Of a stretch of DNA of 64,000 bases, positions 8,027 through 16,468 are shown in pieces. The first letter of the stretch is position 1, and each line of letters begins with the position of its first letter. Both the position numbers and the translations under genes were made by a program. Source of the stretch: Acetobacter sp. (lineage in GTDB: Bacteria; Pseudomonadota; Alphaproteobacteria; Acetobacterales; Acetobacteraceae); contig NZ_JAKVME010000001.1 of NCBI RefSeq assembly GCF_022483985.1, positions 558,001 through 622,000 on the forward strand, in the 5' to 3' direction. The notes beneath the pieces are model-generated. The model searched no databases and was not told where the DNA came from. It worked only from the letters and a program-made list of their open reading frames with translations.

Positions 8027-9001
8027 TCAGCAGCAATGACGCGGACGGTAGCTGCCGAGGCGATCCACGACGGCGAGTTGCACGGTCTGCCGCGTTTCAT
8101 CAACGGACGTAAAGACATGGGTGCGTGCCCGTCGCTCAATCTCAAGACTGTCTTCTTGTTGAGAGGTGGCGGGTGCTGTTTCCCGGATCAGATCCGTCAC
8201 CGTCATGCCTGAGTGAACGGCAAAACGCGCTACACGAAAAGCAAGACTGTTGATGACGGTTTCGGATTCCATTCGTCCAAAGGCGCTTTTGTGGAGGAGC
8301 AGACGGTTTTTGGCGTCGGCATAGAGAGTGATGACATGCCGTTCACAGCAGGCATGGAAATAACGCTGGTGCCACAAGCGGGTCTGTTCGTGTTCCGCCT
8401 GAGCCAGTGAAGCATCGCGTGCTGCTTCCCGATCACCACTTTCGCGCGCTTTCACTGCACGGGCGGCGAGCCATGCGCCAGCGAAATCGGAGTAGGCGCT
8501 GTTATGCCAGAGCGAAGAACCGTCAGGCGTTTCGGAGCCGATCCGAAACCGGCGTTGTCCATCGACACCGTAGAGCACGCGTGAAAGATCAGGTTCAGGG
8601 TCACGCCCAACGATCAGCACGTCAGAAGGACTGCCGGGGTGAAGATAACGCTGTGTGGTAAAAACGTCGTAGAGAGCTTCGTCGTTGCAGGAACGCTGTA
8701 GATGTTCCTTTACATATCCAAGAAAGCGGGGAGCCTGCATTTCCAGAATGCTGCGTGGGCAGAAATCGAAGCTCCACCAGCGGGACATCTTGACCAGATT
8801 GAAAGCGAGGGCATCGCGGAGAGGAAGCAGGGCTTCCGGCTTGCTGCCATGTTCGCAGAGAAAATGGACATCGCGAAACCGGGCGATCAGCTTGTTGATC
8901 TGTCCGACAAATGGCTGCGCAAGGTCAAGGTAGGAGAGAAGCTGTTCCGGACGGGAGCGTTCGAGGTGCCATTCAGCAGTGAATTCCATTGCGGTGTTCA
9001 T
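8027..9001 (-). CDS. Hypothetical protein of 324 residues, not recognised
   Basis: Long minus-strand frame with normal codon use for the region. I take the ATG at 8999-9001 (MNTAMEFTAEWHLE); the frame extends to a TTG at 9082, but this adds 27 residues without a ribosome site. It has no signal peptide or membrane helix. The protein is rich in charged residues and Trp/His, with aromatic clusters such as MSRWWSFDFCP and TRLWHQRYFHACCERH and a Cys pair at the C-terminus. It stands alone, convergent with the transglycosylase gene. I cannot assign a domain. Confidence 0.65.
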   Translation of the reverse strand: MNTAMEFTAEWHLERSRPEQLLSYLDLAQPFVGQINKLIARFRDVHFLCEHGSKPEALLPLRDALAFNLVKMSRWWSFDFCPRSILEMQAPRFLGYVKEHLQRSCNDEALYDVFTTQRYLHPGSPSDVLIVGRDPEPDLSRVLYGVDGQRRFRIGSETPDGSSLWHNSAYSDFAGAWLAARAVKARESGDREAARDASLAQAEHEQTRLWHQRYFHACCERHVITLYADAKNRLLLHKSAFGRMESETVINSLAFRVARFAVHSGMTVTDLIRETAPATSQQEDSLEIERRARTHVFTSVDETRQTVQLAVVDRLGSYRPRHCC

Positions 9002-9297
9002 GAGACGGGAAGCCTTATTCGCATACAGGATTTCAGGCAGGGTATTGCAACTGAGAATTGTTCGCAATGGATATGCGTGCAAAAGCTTATTAAGAGAATG
9101 TCACTTTGTTTTCTGCGAATGGCTGCTGGTCAGTTTCAACACTGAGGAACAGCCTGTGATCCGGAAAACAGTCATGCTTTGCAGGTGGGAGGAAGCCCGA
9201 CATCCGCTTGTGAGAGAGCGGCCCCTCTTCCCTGAGTGCGAGCAGGGAGAGCGTTTTAAGGTCTGACGTGTATTTTTCAGCCCGCATGAACACCATA

Positions 9298-9327
9298 AAA
9301 AAAGAGGCCCTGTAGGCCTCTCTTTTT
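9298..9327 (-). terminator. Rho-independent terminator, mainly for the CHAP-domain gene
   Basis: GAGGCC (9304-9309) pairs with GGCCTC (9315-9320) around CTGTA, with A/T tracts on both sides. Read leftwards from the CHAP gene the stem is followed by seven T residues. The other side also has a T run, so it may work in both directions. Confidence 0.85.
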
Positions 9328-9347
9328 AAACAAGCAGTCTGTGGCCC

Positions 9348-10136
9348 TTATTTGTGGACCTTGTGCCTTGGAGCCTTGTGATGGCGGAACATCGGATGGA
9401 AACGGCGGGGAGCACGATAATTCTGCTCGATTGTGCCGACATCCTCGGGGGCTTCTGCAACTTCCGAACCGGTGTCGGCCGCGAGGGTCATGCGCTCCGC
9501 AGACGCGGTCATGACAGGAGATGCGCCTGCGTTGTGCGGATAGATGAAGCCGAAAGTCGGATAAATCGACCCGAATGATCCTTTCTGGCCGTTCAGTTCG
9601 ACGCGGACAGCGGACCAGTCATTGTCGGGTGAAACATCGACGACACGGACGTTGCGGCTGATACCGCTCTGGCCCCAGTGAGACTGGTCGATGGTGATGA
9701 CGCGGCTGTTCAGAGCGCTGGTCACGACAGCGACATGACCGAGTGGCATGCGGCGGATCGGACGGAAGTTGAGGACGCTTCCGACTTCAGGGGCTGAGCC
9801 ACGTGCATAACGACCGGCGGCGTTGTACCACCAGTCACGTGCGTTTCCCTGAATCTCAACAGCGGATTCCGCCTTGGCGAAGGCCACGCACTGGATCACA
9901 TGGCTGCTGTAGTGGTTGTGCCGGACCCAGCGACCATAATAGGCGGGCGCATAATGGGTGTGGTAGCCATGCTGCACGACATTGAAGGAGATGCTGTGCA
10001 CGCGATGGCTGATGTTTTTCGTGGCGGCATGGCGTGTCCGGGCATGACCCGCCGAGGGAAGCAGTGCATTGGTCGCCGCTACTGTGAGGGTCGCCATAGC
10101 GAGACGACGGAAGCCAGAAGTCCTCAGCAGATCCAT
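9348..10136 (-). CDS. Secreted CHAP-domain protein (putative peptidoglycan amidase/peptidase)
   Basis: 262-residue exported protein. After an N-terminal signal (TLTVAATNALLPSAGHA) comes a His/Tyr-rich stretch and a CHAP domain with the catalytic pair Cys83 (HVIQCVAFAK) and His134 (PLGHVAVV); between them NARDWWYNA is typical of the fold. Such domains cut cell-wall peptides. The C-terminus is a basic tail rich in His, Arg and Lys (FRHHKAPRHKVHK), perhaps for wall or membrane binding. The gene has its own strong terminator and an AT-rich upstream region with a perfect palindrome. Confidence 0.88.
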   Translation of the reverse strand: MDLLRTSGFRRLAMATLTVAATNALLPSAGHARTRHAATKNISHRVHSISFNVVQHGYHTHYAPAYYGRWVRHNHYSSHVIQCVAFAKAESAVEIQGNARDWWYNAAGRYARGSAPEVGSVLNFRPIRRMPLGHVAVVTSALNSRVITIDQSHWGQSGISRNVRVVDVSPDNDWSAVRVELNGQKGSFGSIYPTFGFIYPHNAGASPVMTASAERMTLAADTGSEVAEAPEDVGTIEQNYRAPRRFHPMFRHHKAPRHKVHK

Positions 10137-10265
10137 AATGCGCAGCCCTCAAATTTCTCTCTATCGTGCGTAGCAAGGCTGCTTTGCATCTGACAAGGGG
10201 CGGAGCCGCACTTACTGGCTATAAAAGTCAGATCCTATCAATCTTATAAGGCGGATAGCGAAATA

Positions 10266-10281
10266 TAGGATTTAAATCCTA
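10266..10281. promoter_or_regulatory. 16-bp perfect palindrome upstream of the CHAP gene
   Basis: TAGGATTTAAATCCTA is fully self-complementary and lies 130 bases before the CHAP-domain gene in AT-rich DNA. A related half (ATCCTAT) occurs shortly before it, near 10232. It could be an operator for a dimeric regulator; no regulator gene is next to it. Confidence 0.3.
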
Positions 10282-10310
10282 CAATATGTGAATAAAAATC
10301 AATTTTTGCC

Positions 10311-10535
10311 TTATTCCGGGTTAATAATGTATTTAATGGACATTAATATTTGCACAGACACACAGGGCTTTTGGGATTTGATTCGCTGGAACCTGTTGAT
10401 GGTCGGCAGGATCAAGGACAGTAAAGCCGCGTCTTCAGCGCTTTGTGAAACTCGTTGGTCCAGTCTTTTCATCAGATATGGCTGTCTGGAGAGATCCTGC
10501 AAACAGCGGACAAGCCTTTTGTGCAAGACCCGCAT
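10311..10535 (-). CDS. Possible small protein of 74 residues, doubtful
   Basis: Frame that starts 14 bases after the end of the epimerase gene on the same strand. It would encode a basic, leucine-rich helical peptide (MRVLHKRLVRCLQDLSRQP...) without a signal. The ribosome site is weak and the second half becomes AT-rich. It may be a real small downstream gene of the epimerase transcript or chance. No family recognised. Confidence 0.25.
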   Translation of the reverse strand: MRVLHKRLVRCLQDLSRQPYLMKRLDQRVSQSAEDAALLSLILPTINRFQRIKSQKPCVSVQILMSIKYIINPE

Positions 10536-10549
10536 ATGGGTGAAGAGCT

Positions 10550-11518
10550 TCAGTTGTACTGATAATTGAGAAACCAGCGTGAAAACTGCTTCAGGCCGGT
10601 TTCGAGCGATGTAGCGGGACGCCAGTCGATCAGTTTCTGAATCTGCTCAAGAGAAGCCCATGTGTATTCGACATCCGCCGATGGACGGGGAGTGAGCCGG
10701 ATGTCCGCTTTCCGGTCCAGAAAATTTTCGAGCAGGCCGATCAGCCGCGACACGGGTTCAGGAACATTGCTGCCGATATTCAGGATGCGCGCCTTGTCGG
10801 AAGGCGGCAGTTCCATGATCGCGCAGATGGCGTCCACCGCGTCATCAATAAAGGTGAAATCGCGTCCGAGAGAGGCCCCTTCATACAGCGTGACCGGGCG
10901 TCCTTCCCTTATGGCTCTGGCGAATAGGTAGTAAGCCATGTCAGGCCGTCCCCAGGGTCCATAGACCGTGAAAAAACGCAGGCCAGTCAGGGGAAGCTGA
11001 TGGAGGTGATGATAACATTCCGCTGTCAGCTCGGCGGCGCGTTTGGAGACCGCGTAAAAGGAGCCGGGCTGGTCCACACGGTCTGTTTCCCGGAAGGGTA
11101 GCGCCGCGTTGCGACCGTAAACGGAGGAGGATGAGGCGTATACGATATGCCTCAAGGCGGGAAGCTGCCGGGCAAGCTCCAGAACGGCGACCTGTCCCCG
11201 GACATTGGCGTCTGCAAAATCGAACGGCATCGCGACCGAATGACGCACGCCAGCCTGCGCCGCAAAATGCAGGATTTCGGTCAGAGAGCGTCGCTCGAAG
11301 GGGGTGAAAACTGTCAGCAGGTCATCGACGGCAATGTCGATTTTCCGGAACGTGAAATTCGGAAAAGCCGCGAGCTGGGCAAGGCGTGCGCCCTTGAGCG
11401 CGGGATCGTAATAGCTGTTGAGACTGTCAAGCCCGATAACCTGCTTTCCGGACGTCAGCAGACGCAGGCAGGTGCTGAAGCCAATAAACCCGGCGGCCCC
11501 GGTGACCAGAACTGTCAC
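10550..11518 (-). CDS. NAD-dependent epimerase, UDP-glucuronate 4-epimerase-like
   Basis: Extended short-chain dehydrogenase that interconverts nucleotide sugars, probably UDP-glucuronate and UDP-galacturonate for surface polysaccharide. The N-terminal NAD site is TGAAGFIG, followed by LDSLNSYYDPALK, typical of the glucuronate epimerase branch; the catalytic Tyr and Lys are in YAVSKRA, and VYGPWGRPDMA follows. Start is the GTG at 11516-11518 with GGAG seven bases upstream. Length 322 is normal. It lies 49 bases behind the DUF192 gene; no glycosyltransferases are near, so the end product is unknown. Confidence 0.88.
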   Translation of the reverse strand: MTVLVTGAAGFIGFSTCLRLLTSGKQVIGLDSLNSYYDPALKGARLAQLAAFPNFTFRKIDIAVDDLLTVFTPFERRSLTEILHFAAQAGVRHSVAMPFDFADANVRGQVAVLELARQLPALRHIVYASSSSVYGRNAALPFRETDRVDQPGSFYAVSKRAAELTAECYHHLHQLPLTGLRFFTVYGPWGRPDMAYYLFARAIREGRPVTLYEGASLGRDFTFIDDAVDAICAIMELPPSDKARILNIGSNVPEPVSRLIGLLENFLDRKADIRLTPRPSADVEYTWASLEQIQKLIDWRPATSLETGLKQFSRWFLNYQYN

Positions 11519-11567
11519 CGCATGCTCCTGCTGAACGAGATACGTGCTGCCGGGGTGGTCATGAAGG

Positions 11568-12110
11568 TCAGTGAGGTTTTTTCACGGAAGTTGGCGGCGT
11601 CATCTTTGCGGCCAGCGATGCGGATGTCACCCTGTCCCCGACAACAATCCCCAGCTTCGCTGTCGTGCCCCCCTGAAGTTCGAGGGTGGCCATGGCCGGA
11701 CCATGGCTGCTGATACGCGCCAGACTCTGCGGCACGGCATTCTCGGTGATGGACTGGATGCGCCCGTCCGCATCGATGAAAACGATGTCGAGTGGGACGA
11801 GGGTGTTCTCCATCCACATGTCGCTCTGCTGTGGCGCGCTCCAGAGGAAGATCATGCCCTGATCAGCGGGCAGGGTCGTGCGGAACATCTCGCCGACCTG
11901 CTGCTCGCGCAGGGTCGTGGCCTTTTCCACTGTGAACTCGTGCTTCCCGGAATCCGAGGTGATTGTCAGCGTTTCTTTCGGAAGCGGCGGCTGGGCCGCT
12001 GTGGGAGCGCCGGATGCGGCGTCATCGGCATAGGCCGGAAGGATCAGCGAAAGTCCGCCTGAAGCAAGCGCAAGGGACAGGAAAAGAGTGCCAAACGTCT
12101 GACGGTTCAC
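11568..12110 (-). CDS. Exported DUF192 family protein
   Basis: 180-residue protein with a signal peptide (LFLSLALASGGLSLILPAYA) and one DUF192 domain. Domain signs are LREQQVGEMFRTTLPADQGMIFLW, here seen as its parts GEMF and GMIFLW, then MWMENTLVPLDIVFID and the conserved ending GIVVGDRV. The domain has no proven function. Start is the GTG at 12108-12110 with AGAGG upstream. An Ala/Pro-rich spacer lies between signal and domain. It precedes the epimerase on the same strand. Confidence 0.87.
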   Translation of the reverse strand: MNRQTFGTLFLSLALASGGLSLILPAYADDAASGAPTAAQPPLPKETLTITSDSGKHEFTVEKATTLREQQVGEMFRTTLPADQGMIFLWSAPQQSDMWMENTLVPLDIVFIDADGRIQSITENAVPQSLARISSHGPAMATLELQGGTTAKLGIVVGDRVTSASLAAKMTPPTSVKKPH

Positions 12111-12183
12111 TGATGATGCGCCTCTGCTGATCGTTTTGGAGAACGGCTGGAAAGGGGAATAGGGAACGAGGGAAAATAAAGTC

Positions 12184-12852
12184 TTACTGAAGGAACTGGT
12201 TGTTCACCCGCTCCACGCCGATTTTCGTGGGTGCGCCATGTCCCGGCACGACGACGACTTCATCCCCGAGAGGAAGAAGCTTCTCGCGGATCGCTGCGAC
12301 CAGTTGGCGGCTGTCGCCATAGGAAAAGTCGGTGCGTCCGATGGTGCCGCGAAACAGTGTGTCGCCCGCGAAGAGAATCTGCTCGGCGGCGTCGAAAAAC
12401 ACGACGTGGCCCGGTGTGTGGCCGGGAACATGCAGCACCTGATAGTGATGGCCGAGAAGATCGAGCGTGTCGCCATCGGCAGTATATCGGTCGGGGCTGA
12501 CGCTGCGGAGATTCGCCAGACCGAAATGACGGGCCTGCTCCTCGACCGAGGTCAGCAGGAATTCGTCATGGATCGTGGGGCCAATCACCTCGGGCGTGCC
12601 GGTCTGCGTGTCGGCCAGAAGCGCTCTGAGGGCGACGGTGCCGCCGACATGATCCAGATGACCATGCGTCAGAAGGATGGCGTCCACCGTCAGTCCGGCT
12701 TCTTTGATCCGGGCATGGATGCGCTCGGCGTCCCCACCCGGATCAACCACGAGGGCCCTGTGCGTCGCCGGGTTCCAGACCAGAGAACAGTTCTGATGGA
12801 AAGGCGTTACAGGAAGCCGTTCCGTAATCAGACGTCCTGTGCCGCTCATCAT
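12184..12852 (-). CDS. MBL-fold metallo-hydrolase, glyoxalase II/YcbL-like
   Basis: 222-residue zinc hydrolase. The metal motif THGHLDHVGG gives His63, His65, Asp67 and His68; further ligands are in HVPGHTPGHVVF, FAGDTLF and VVPGHG. This is the pattern of short hydroxyacylglutathione hydrolase-like enzymes (YcbL), which lack the C-terminal substrate domain of GloB. A thioester substrate is likely but not shown. Two adjacent ATG codons at 12852 and 12849 follow an AAGGA site; either can be the start. Confidence 0.9.
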   Translation of the reverse strand: MMSGTGRLITERLPVTPFHQNCSLVWNPATHRALVVDPGGDAERIHARIKEAGLTVDAILLTHGHLDHVGGTVALRALLADTQTGTPEVIGPTIHDEFLLTSVEEQARHFGLANLRSVSPDRYTADGDTLDLLGHHYQVLHVPGHTPGHVVFFDAAEQILFAGDTLFRGTIGRTDFSYGDSRQLVAAIREKLLPLGDEVVVVPGHGAPTKIGVERVNNQFLQ

Positions 12853-12889
12853 ATGGTCCTTCTGGTCTGGAATAAGGTTACGCAGGGCT

Positions 12890-13300
12890 TCAGACGGTCT
12901 TCCAGCCCGTTTCCGGGATGTCGAAGTGGGAGGCCAGATCGATGACCGGAATGTTGGTCAGATCCTTGTCGATCGACTTGATCAGCTTGGCCTGTGTCGG
13001 CTTGGCGAGATGGTCACGGATGACGTGGAGAACCTTCGCCGGGGCCGCCAGAACGAAACCGTCCGGCTTGCCGCCGCCATGAAGCTGGTCGTTCATCCAT
13101 ATGGCGACGCGTTTGCCGAACTCTTCCTTGTGATGGTCGGAGACGGAAAAATCACCGCGACCATTGTCTGAAGAGCCTGCGATTTCAGCGGCTCCGAAGT
13201 GGGAGACTTCATGCATGTGGCCGTCCTTGTGCTGAAGGACGCGGGCCTTGCCGCCATCGGCAACGATATAGATGACTTGTCCGTCGAAACTGTTCGGCAT
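12890..13300 (-). CDS. Host-attachment family protein (release-factor-like fold)
   Basis: 136-residue cytoplasmic protein of the family first named host attachment protein in plant-associated bacteria. Visible family traits are the opening IYIVADGGKARVL, the central EFGKRVAIWMND, and FVLAAPAKVLHVIRDHL, followed by KSIDKDLTNIPVIDL. The start is the ATG at 13298-13300 with GGAG eight bases upstream; the longer open frame has no family similarity. The biochemical role is not established for the family. It is divergent from xdhC. Confidence 0.85.
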   Translation of the reverse strand: MPNSFDGQVIYIVADGGKARVLQHKDGHMHEVSHFGAAEIAGSSDNGRGDFSVSDHHKEEFGKRVAIWMNDQLHGGGKPDGFVLAAPAKVLHVIRDHLAKPTQAKLIKSIDKDLTNIPVIDLASHFDIPETGWKTV

Positions 13301-13488
13301 CGTGTGTGCTCCATGATTGGCACGTTGTTGTCCGAAAGTGCGAGGCGCGCGGGTGAAGCGCGCCGGGATTCGGATCTCGGGCCAAGATAGAGACCTGTTC
13401 GGGGTTTGGGGCAACCCCCCTTTCTGTCAGCGCCGCCCTGTCACAGAGACGAGGTGAAGAAACGCCGAATTCATTGTAGGGTAGGGAG

Positions 13489-14622
13489 ATGCCCAGCTCT
13501 ACTCACCCCATAAAACTGTCCTGCCCGTTTGCTCTGGCTCGGGAGTGGCTCGCGCAGGGCAGGGCGGTCGCTTTCGCCACGGTCGTAGGAACCGGTGGAC
13601 GTTCGCCGCGTCCGCTCGGCAGCGTCATGGTCATGGATGACAGCGGGCGTGTCGAGGGCTCCGTCAGTGGCGGATGTGTCGAGGCCGACGTCATGTCCAC
13701 CGCGAGAGAGGTGATGGCCGGTGCGCCGCCCTGCGTCCGCAGCTACGGTGGGGAGGAGATGGGACTCTGGTCGGTAGGGTTGGCCTGCGGAGGACGTCTG
13801 GACGTGTTGGTTGAAGCGGTGCGGTCGCCGTTTTCGCCGGAAGGCACGTTTCCTGCCGAACTCCTCTCATGGATCGCTGATCGGCGTGTCAGGGGAGAGG
13901 CTCTCGCCATAGGCACGGCGCTGGACGGTTCACGCCACGCGCTACTGGACGGTTCACGCCACGCGCTACTGGCCGGAGATGGTCCGCTCTTCTGTCCCGA
14001 AGGGAAGGTGCCGCCTGCAATTGTCGATGTCATGACGGGGCGGGTCGCGGCAGAAGAGGGAGGAACTGTCAGTCCCGCAGAGACGCCGGACTGGTTTGTG
14101 CAACTGCTCATGCCCGCGCCCCGGCTGCTGATCGTGGGGGCAGTCCACATCGCGCAGGTTCTGGCCGCTATGGCCTCCAGCGCCGGCTATGACGTCACCA
14201 TCATTGATCCTCGTACCAGTCTCGCGACACCGGAGCGTTTCCCCGGTATCAGGCTGATTGACGACTGGCCCGATGACGCCCTTTCGGCGGCCAGACCGGA
14301 CAGGATGACGGCGATTGTCACGCTGACCCATGACAGCAAGCTGGACGACCCTGCTCTGGTGGAGGCCCTGAAAGGTCCGGCTTTCTATATCGGCGCTCTG
14401 GGCTCGCGCACGACGCATGTCTCGCGTCTGGAACGGTTGCGTAAAGCAGGCGTGGATGAGGTGTCACGCGACCGGATCAGGGGGCCGGTCGGCCTGCCGA
14501 TCGGCGCTGTCGATGTCGAGGAAATTGCGATTGCCATCATGGCGGATATCGTCGCCGTGCGTCGGAACGCTCCGCTTTCCAGAGATGTCCGCTGGTGGTC
14601 GCCCCGAAAGGTAGAGGCGTGA
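13489..14622 (+). CDS. XdhC/CoxI family molybdenum cofactor insertion protein
   Basis: 377-residue two-domain protein. The N-terminal XdhC domain contains GTGGRSPRPLGSVMV and SGGCVEADV; the C-terminal Rossmann domain contains LLIVGAVHIAQVLAAM and FYIGALGSRTTH. XdhC proteins bind molybdenum cofactor, protect its sulfurated form and deliver it to xanthine-dehydrogenase-type enzymes. In the linker there is an exact 24-bp tandem duplication (13921-13968). The stop overlaps the GTG start of the next gene by four bases (GTGA). No molybdoenzyme structural gene is in the window, so the client is elsewhere. Confidence 0.9.
   Translation: MPSSTHPIKLSCPFALAREWLAQGRAVAFATVVGTGGRSPRPLGSVMVMDDSGRVEGSVSGGCVEADVMSTAREVMAGAPPCVRSYGGEEMGLWSVGLACGGRLDVLVEAVRSPFSPEGTFPAELLSWIADRRVRGEALAIGTALDGSRHALLDGSRHALLAGDGPLFCPEGKVPPAIVDVMTGRVAAEEGGTVSPAETPDWFVQLLMPAPRLLIVGAVHIAQVLAAMASSAGYDVTIIDPRTSLATPERFPGIRLIDDWPDDALSAARPDRMTAIVTLTHDSKLDDPALVEALKGPAFYIGALGSRTTHVSRLERLRKAGVDEVSRDRIRGPVGLPIGAVDVEEIAIAIMADIVAVRRNAPLSRDVRWWSPRKVEA
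13921..13972 (+). repeat. 24-bp perfect tandem duplication inside xdhC
   Basis: The unit at 13921-13944 is repeated exactly at 13945-13968 and begins a third time (CTGG). It encodes LDGSRHAL twice and keeps the reading frame. It sits in the linker between the two XdhC domains, so length change would be tolerated. Confidence 0.95.
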
Positions 14623-15263
14623 CGCAAGCGGGCCAGGTCGTTGCTGTCGTTCTGGCGGCGGGTCAGTCGTCCCGGTCCGGGACACAGCACAAGCTGCTCG
14701 CCAGAGACGCGGATGGCCGGACCATGCTTGCCCGCACGCTTGCTGGAGTCTGCGCCAGTCAGGTGTCCGGGCTCTGTGTTGTTCTCCCACCTTCAGCGTC
14801 TGACATAACGAGTGCGCTTCAGGCGGTTGTAAGGGAAACATGCTCCGGTAAACATGCGGATATCCGGATATCCGCCGCAGCCGATAAAGGACTGTCCGCC
14901 TCCCTGAAAGTCGGTATCGCATGGGCAATGGAGAAACGGGCGGGCGGATGTCTCGTCTGTCTTGGTGACATGCCTCTGGTGGGCAGCCCGGTTATTGATG
15001 CGCTGATCGATCGCTTTCATCAGGGTGATGTCGATGTCGTTCTGCCGGAATATCAGGGACAGAGAGGGCATCCGGTTCTGTGGAGCGCCCGATGCTTTCC
15101 ATCCCTGCTGACTTTGACGGGAGACCGGGGCGGAAAGATCCTGCTCTCCGACCCGACATTGGTAAAAGCGGCTGTCGCCGCCGATCCGTCCATATTGACG
15201 GATTTCGATACACCGAACGCGTTGCAGGAGTTTGCGCGAATGCGGGCGACGGCAAGCTTCTGA
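14619..15263 (+). CDS. MobA/MocA-like NTP-transferase for molybdenum cofactor
   Basis: Nucleotidyltransferase that would attach CMP or GMP to molybdopterin. I start it at the GTG at 14619, which overlaps the xdhC stop and follows AAGGTAGAGG. The N-terminal signature is VVLAAGQSSRSG with KLL downstream; the metal Asp is in CLGDMPLV, and GQRGHPVLWS is typical of MocA-type enzymes that make the cytosine dinucleotide cofactor for xanthine-dehydrogenase-like enzymes. Coupling to XdhC supports this. The 2-oxoglutarate oxygenase gene follows after 135 bases. Confidence 0.88.
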   Translation: MTQAGQVVAVVLAAGQSSRSGTQHKLLARDADGRTMLARTLAGVCASQVSGLCVVLPPSASDITSALQAVVRETCSGKHADIRISAAADKGLSASLKVGIAWAMEKRAGGCLVCLGDMPLVGSPVIDALIDRFHQGDVDVVLPEYQGQRGHPVLWSARCFPSLLTLTGDRGGKILLSDPTLVKAAVAADPSILTDFDTPNALQEFARMRATASF

Positions 15264-15398
15264 TACGTTCCCTGTCACGCAAGCTCTTCTGATTAAAAAA
15301 TAATTGCACAAAAGAAATGAATCCCGGTATGGCTTCAGACTGGGGCGCCTGAAAGGAAGGATGCCCTTTTGTTTGCGTTCAACGGGGAGGCCCATCCG

Positions 15399-16442
15399 AT
15401 GGCTGTCGTTCAGACCGGAAATGGTGTCCGGATTACTGGCGATGAAGGACTGGACGTTCAGCGTACGGCCTTCACGGAAATACCGGTCATTGATCTCGCG
15501 GGCATGATGTCGCCGGACGAGACGGAACGGCAGGAAACTGGCGCCGCAGTCCGCAAGGCCTGCACTGAGGTTGGCTTTTTCTACGTGCGTAATCACGGGG
15601 TGAATCCGGATGTGCTGGCCCGGTGCTATGAAGAAAGCAAAGCTTTCTTCGCGCTGCCGGAGGCTGAAAAATGCCTTATCCATCTCAGGAACTCACCGAA
15701 CCATCGCGGTTATGGGCCGCTGCTGGAAGAAAATACCAACCCTGACTCGCAGGGTGATCTGCATGAGGCTTTTGACCTTGCCGGTGATATTCCCGCCGAT
15801 GATCCTGACGTGCTGGCGGGCAAGGCGCTGTATGGTCCCAATCTCTGGCCCACGCAGCCGTCCGGTTTCAAACCCGCCGTGCTCGACTGCTATAAAAGCC
15901 TTGTGAAACTGGGCCATGTGCTGTTTCGGGCTTTTGCTCTGGCCCTTGAACTGGAGGAAGATTACTTCCTGCCGCTGATCCGCAAACCCTGCGCGCATAT
16001 GCGTATCCTTCGCTATCCGCCGCAGGAAGTCGTGGTCAGCGAAAAGCAGATCGGCATCGGCGCGCACTCGGATTATGAGTGTTTCACAATCCTGAACCAG
16101 AACGGTGACTCAGCGCTTCAGGTGCTGAACGCGGCTGGCGTGTGGGTGGAAGCGCCACCCATTCCGGATACGTTCGTCATCAATGTCGGGGACATGATGG
16201 CGCGCTGGACCAATGATCTGTTCTGTTCGACCCTGCATCGTGTCATCAACAGGTCAGGAAGAGAACGTTACTCCATCCCGCTTTTCTTCGGGCCTGATTA
16301 TGACACGGTGATCAGCCCGCTGCCATCCTGTCAGGATGCGGACCATCCGCCGCTCTATCCGCCCATCAAGGCGGGAGACTACGTTCTCTCCCGTTTCGAC
16401 GAGACGTATGACTATCGTCAGTCCCAGCCAGAAAAAGTCTGA
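15399..16442 (+). CDS. 2-oxoglutarate/Fe(II) oxygenase, isopenicillin N synthase-like
   Basis: 347-residue oxygenase. The iron triad is His223, Asp225 (GAHSDYECF) and His280 (LHRVINRSG); Arg290 and Ser292 (RERYSIPLFF) bind 2-oxoglutarate. The N-terminal domain (IPVIDLAG, GFFYVRNHGV) is the DIOX_N type. I choose ATG 15399 because GGGGAGG precedes it at good spacing; TTG 15369 with AAGGAAGG is the alternative. The gene lies 26 bases before codB and reads as one unit with codB-codA. Fungal thymine hydroxylases belong to the same superfamily, so a pyrimidine or other nucleobase substrate is a reasonable but untested guess. Confidence 0.9.
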   Translation: MAVVQTGNGVRITGDEGLDVQRTAFTEIPVIDLAGMMSPDETERQETGAAVRKACTEVGFFYVRNHGVNPDVLARCYEESKAFFALPEAEKCLIHLRNSPNHRGYGPLLEENTNPDSQGDLHEAFDLAGDIPADDPDVLAGKALYGPNLWPTQPSGFKPAVLDCYKSLVKLGHVLFRAFALALELEEDYFLPLIRKPCAHMRILRYPPQEVVVSEKQIGIGAHSDYECFTILNQNGDSALQVLNAAGVWVEAPPIPDTFVINVGDMMARWTNDLFCSTLHRVINRSGRERYSIPLFFGPDYDTVISPLPSCQDADHPPLYPPIKAGDYVLSRFDETYDYRQSQPEKV

Positions 16443-16468
16443 ATTCTCTCAAGCAGGATCATATACTC

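Noticed and set aside
12184..12852. Full glyoxalase II (GloB)
   Set aside because: The protein has the MBL metal motifs but is too short and lacks the C-terminal glutathione-binding domain.
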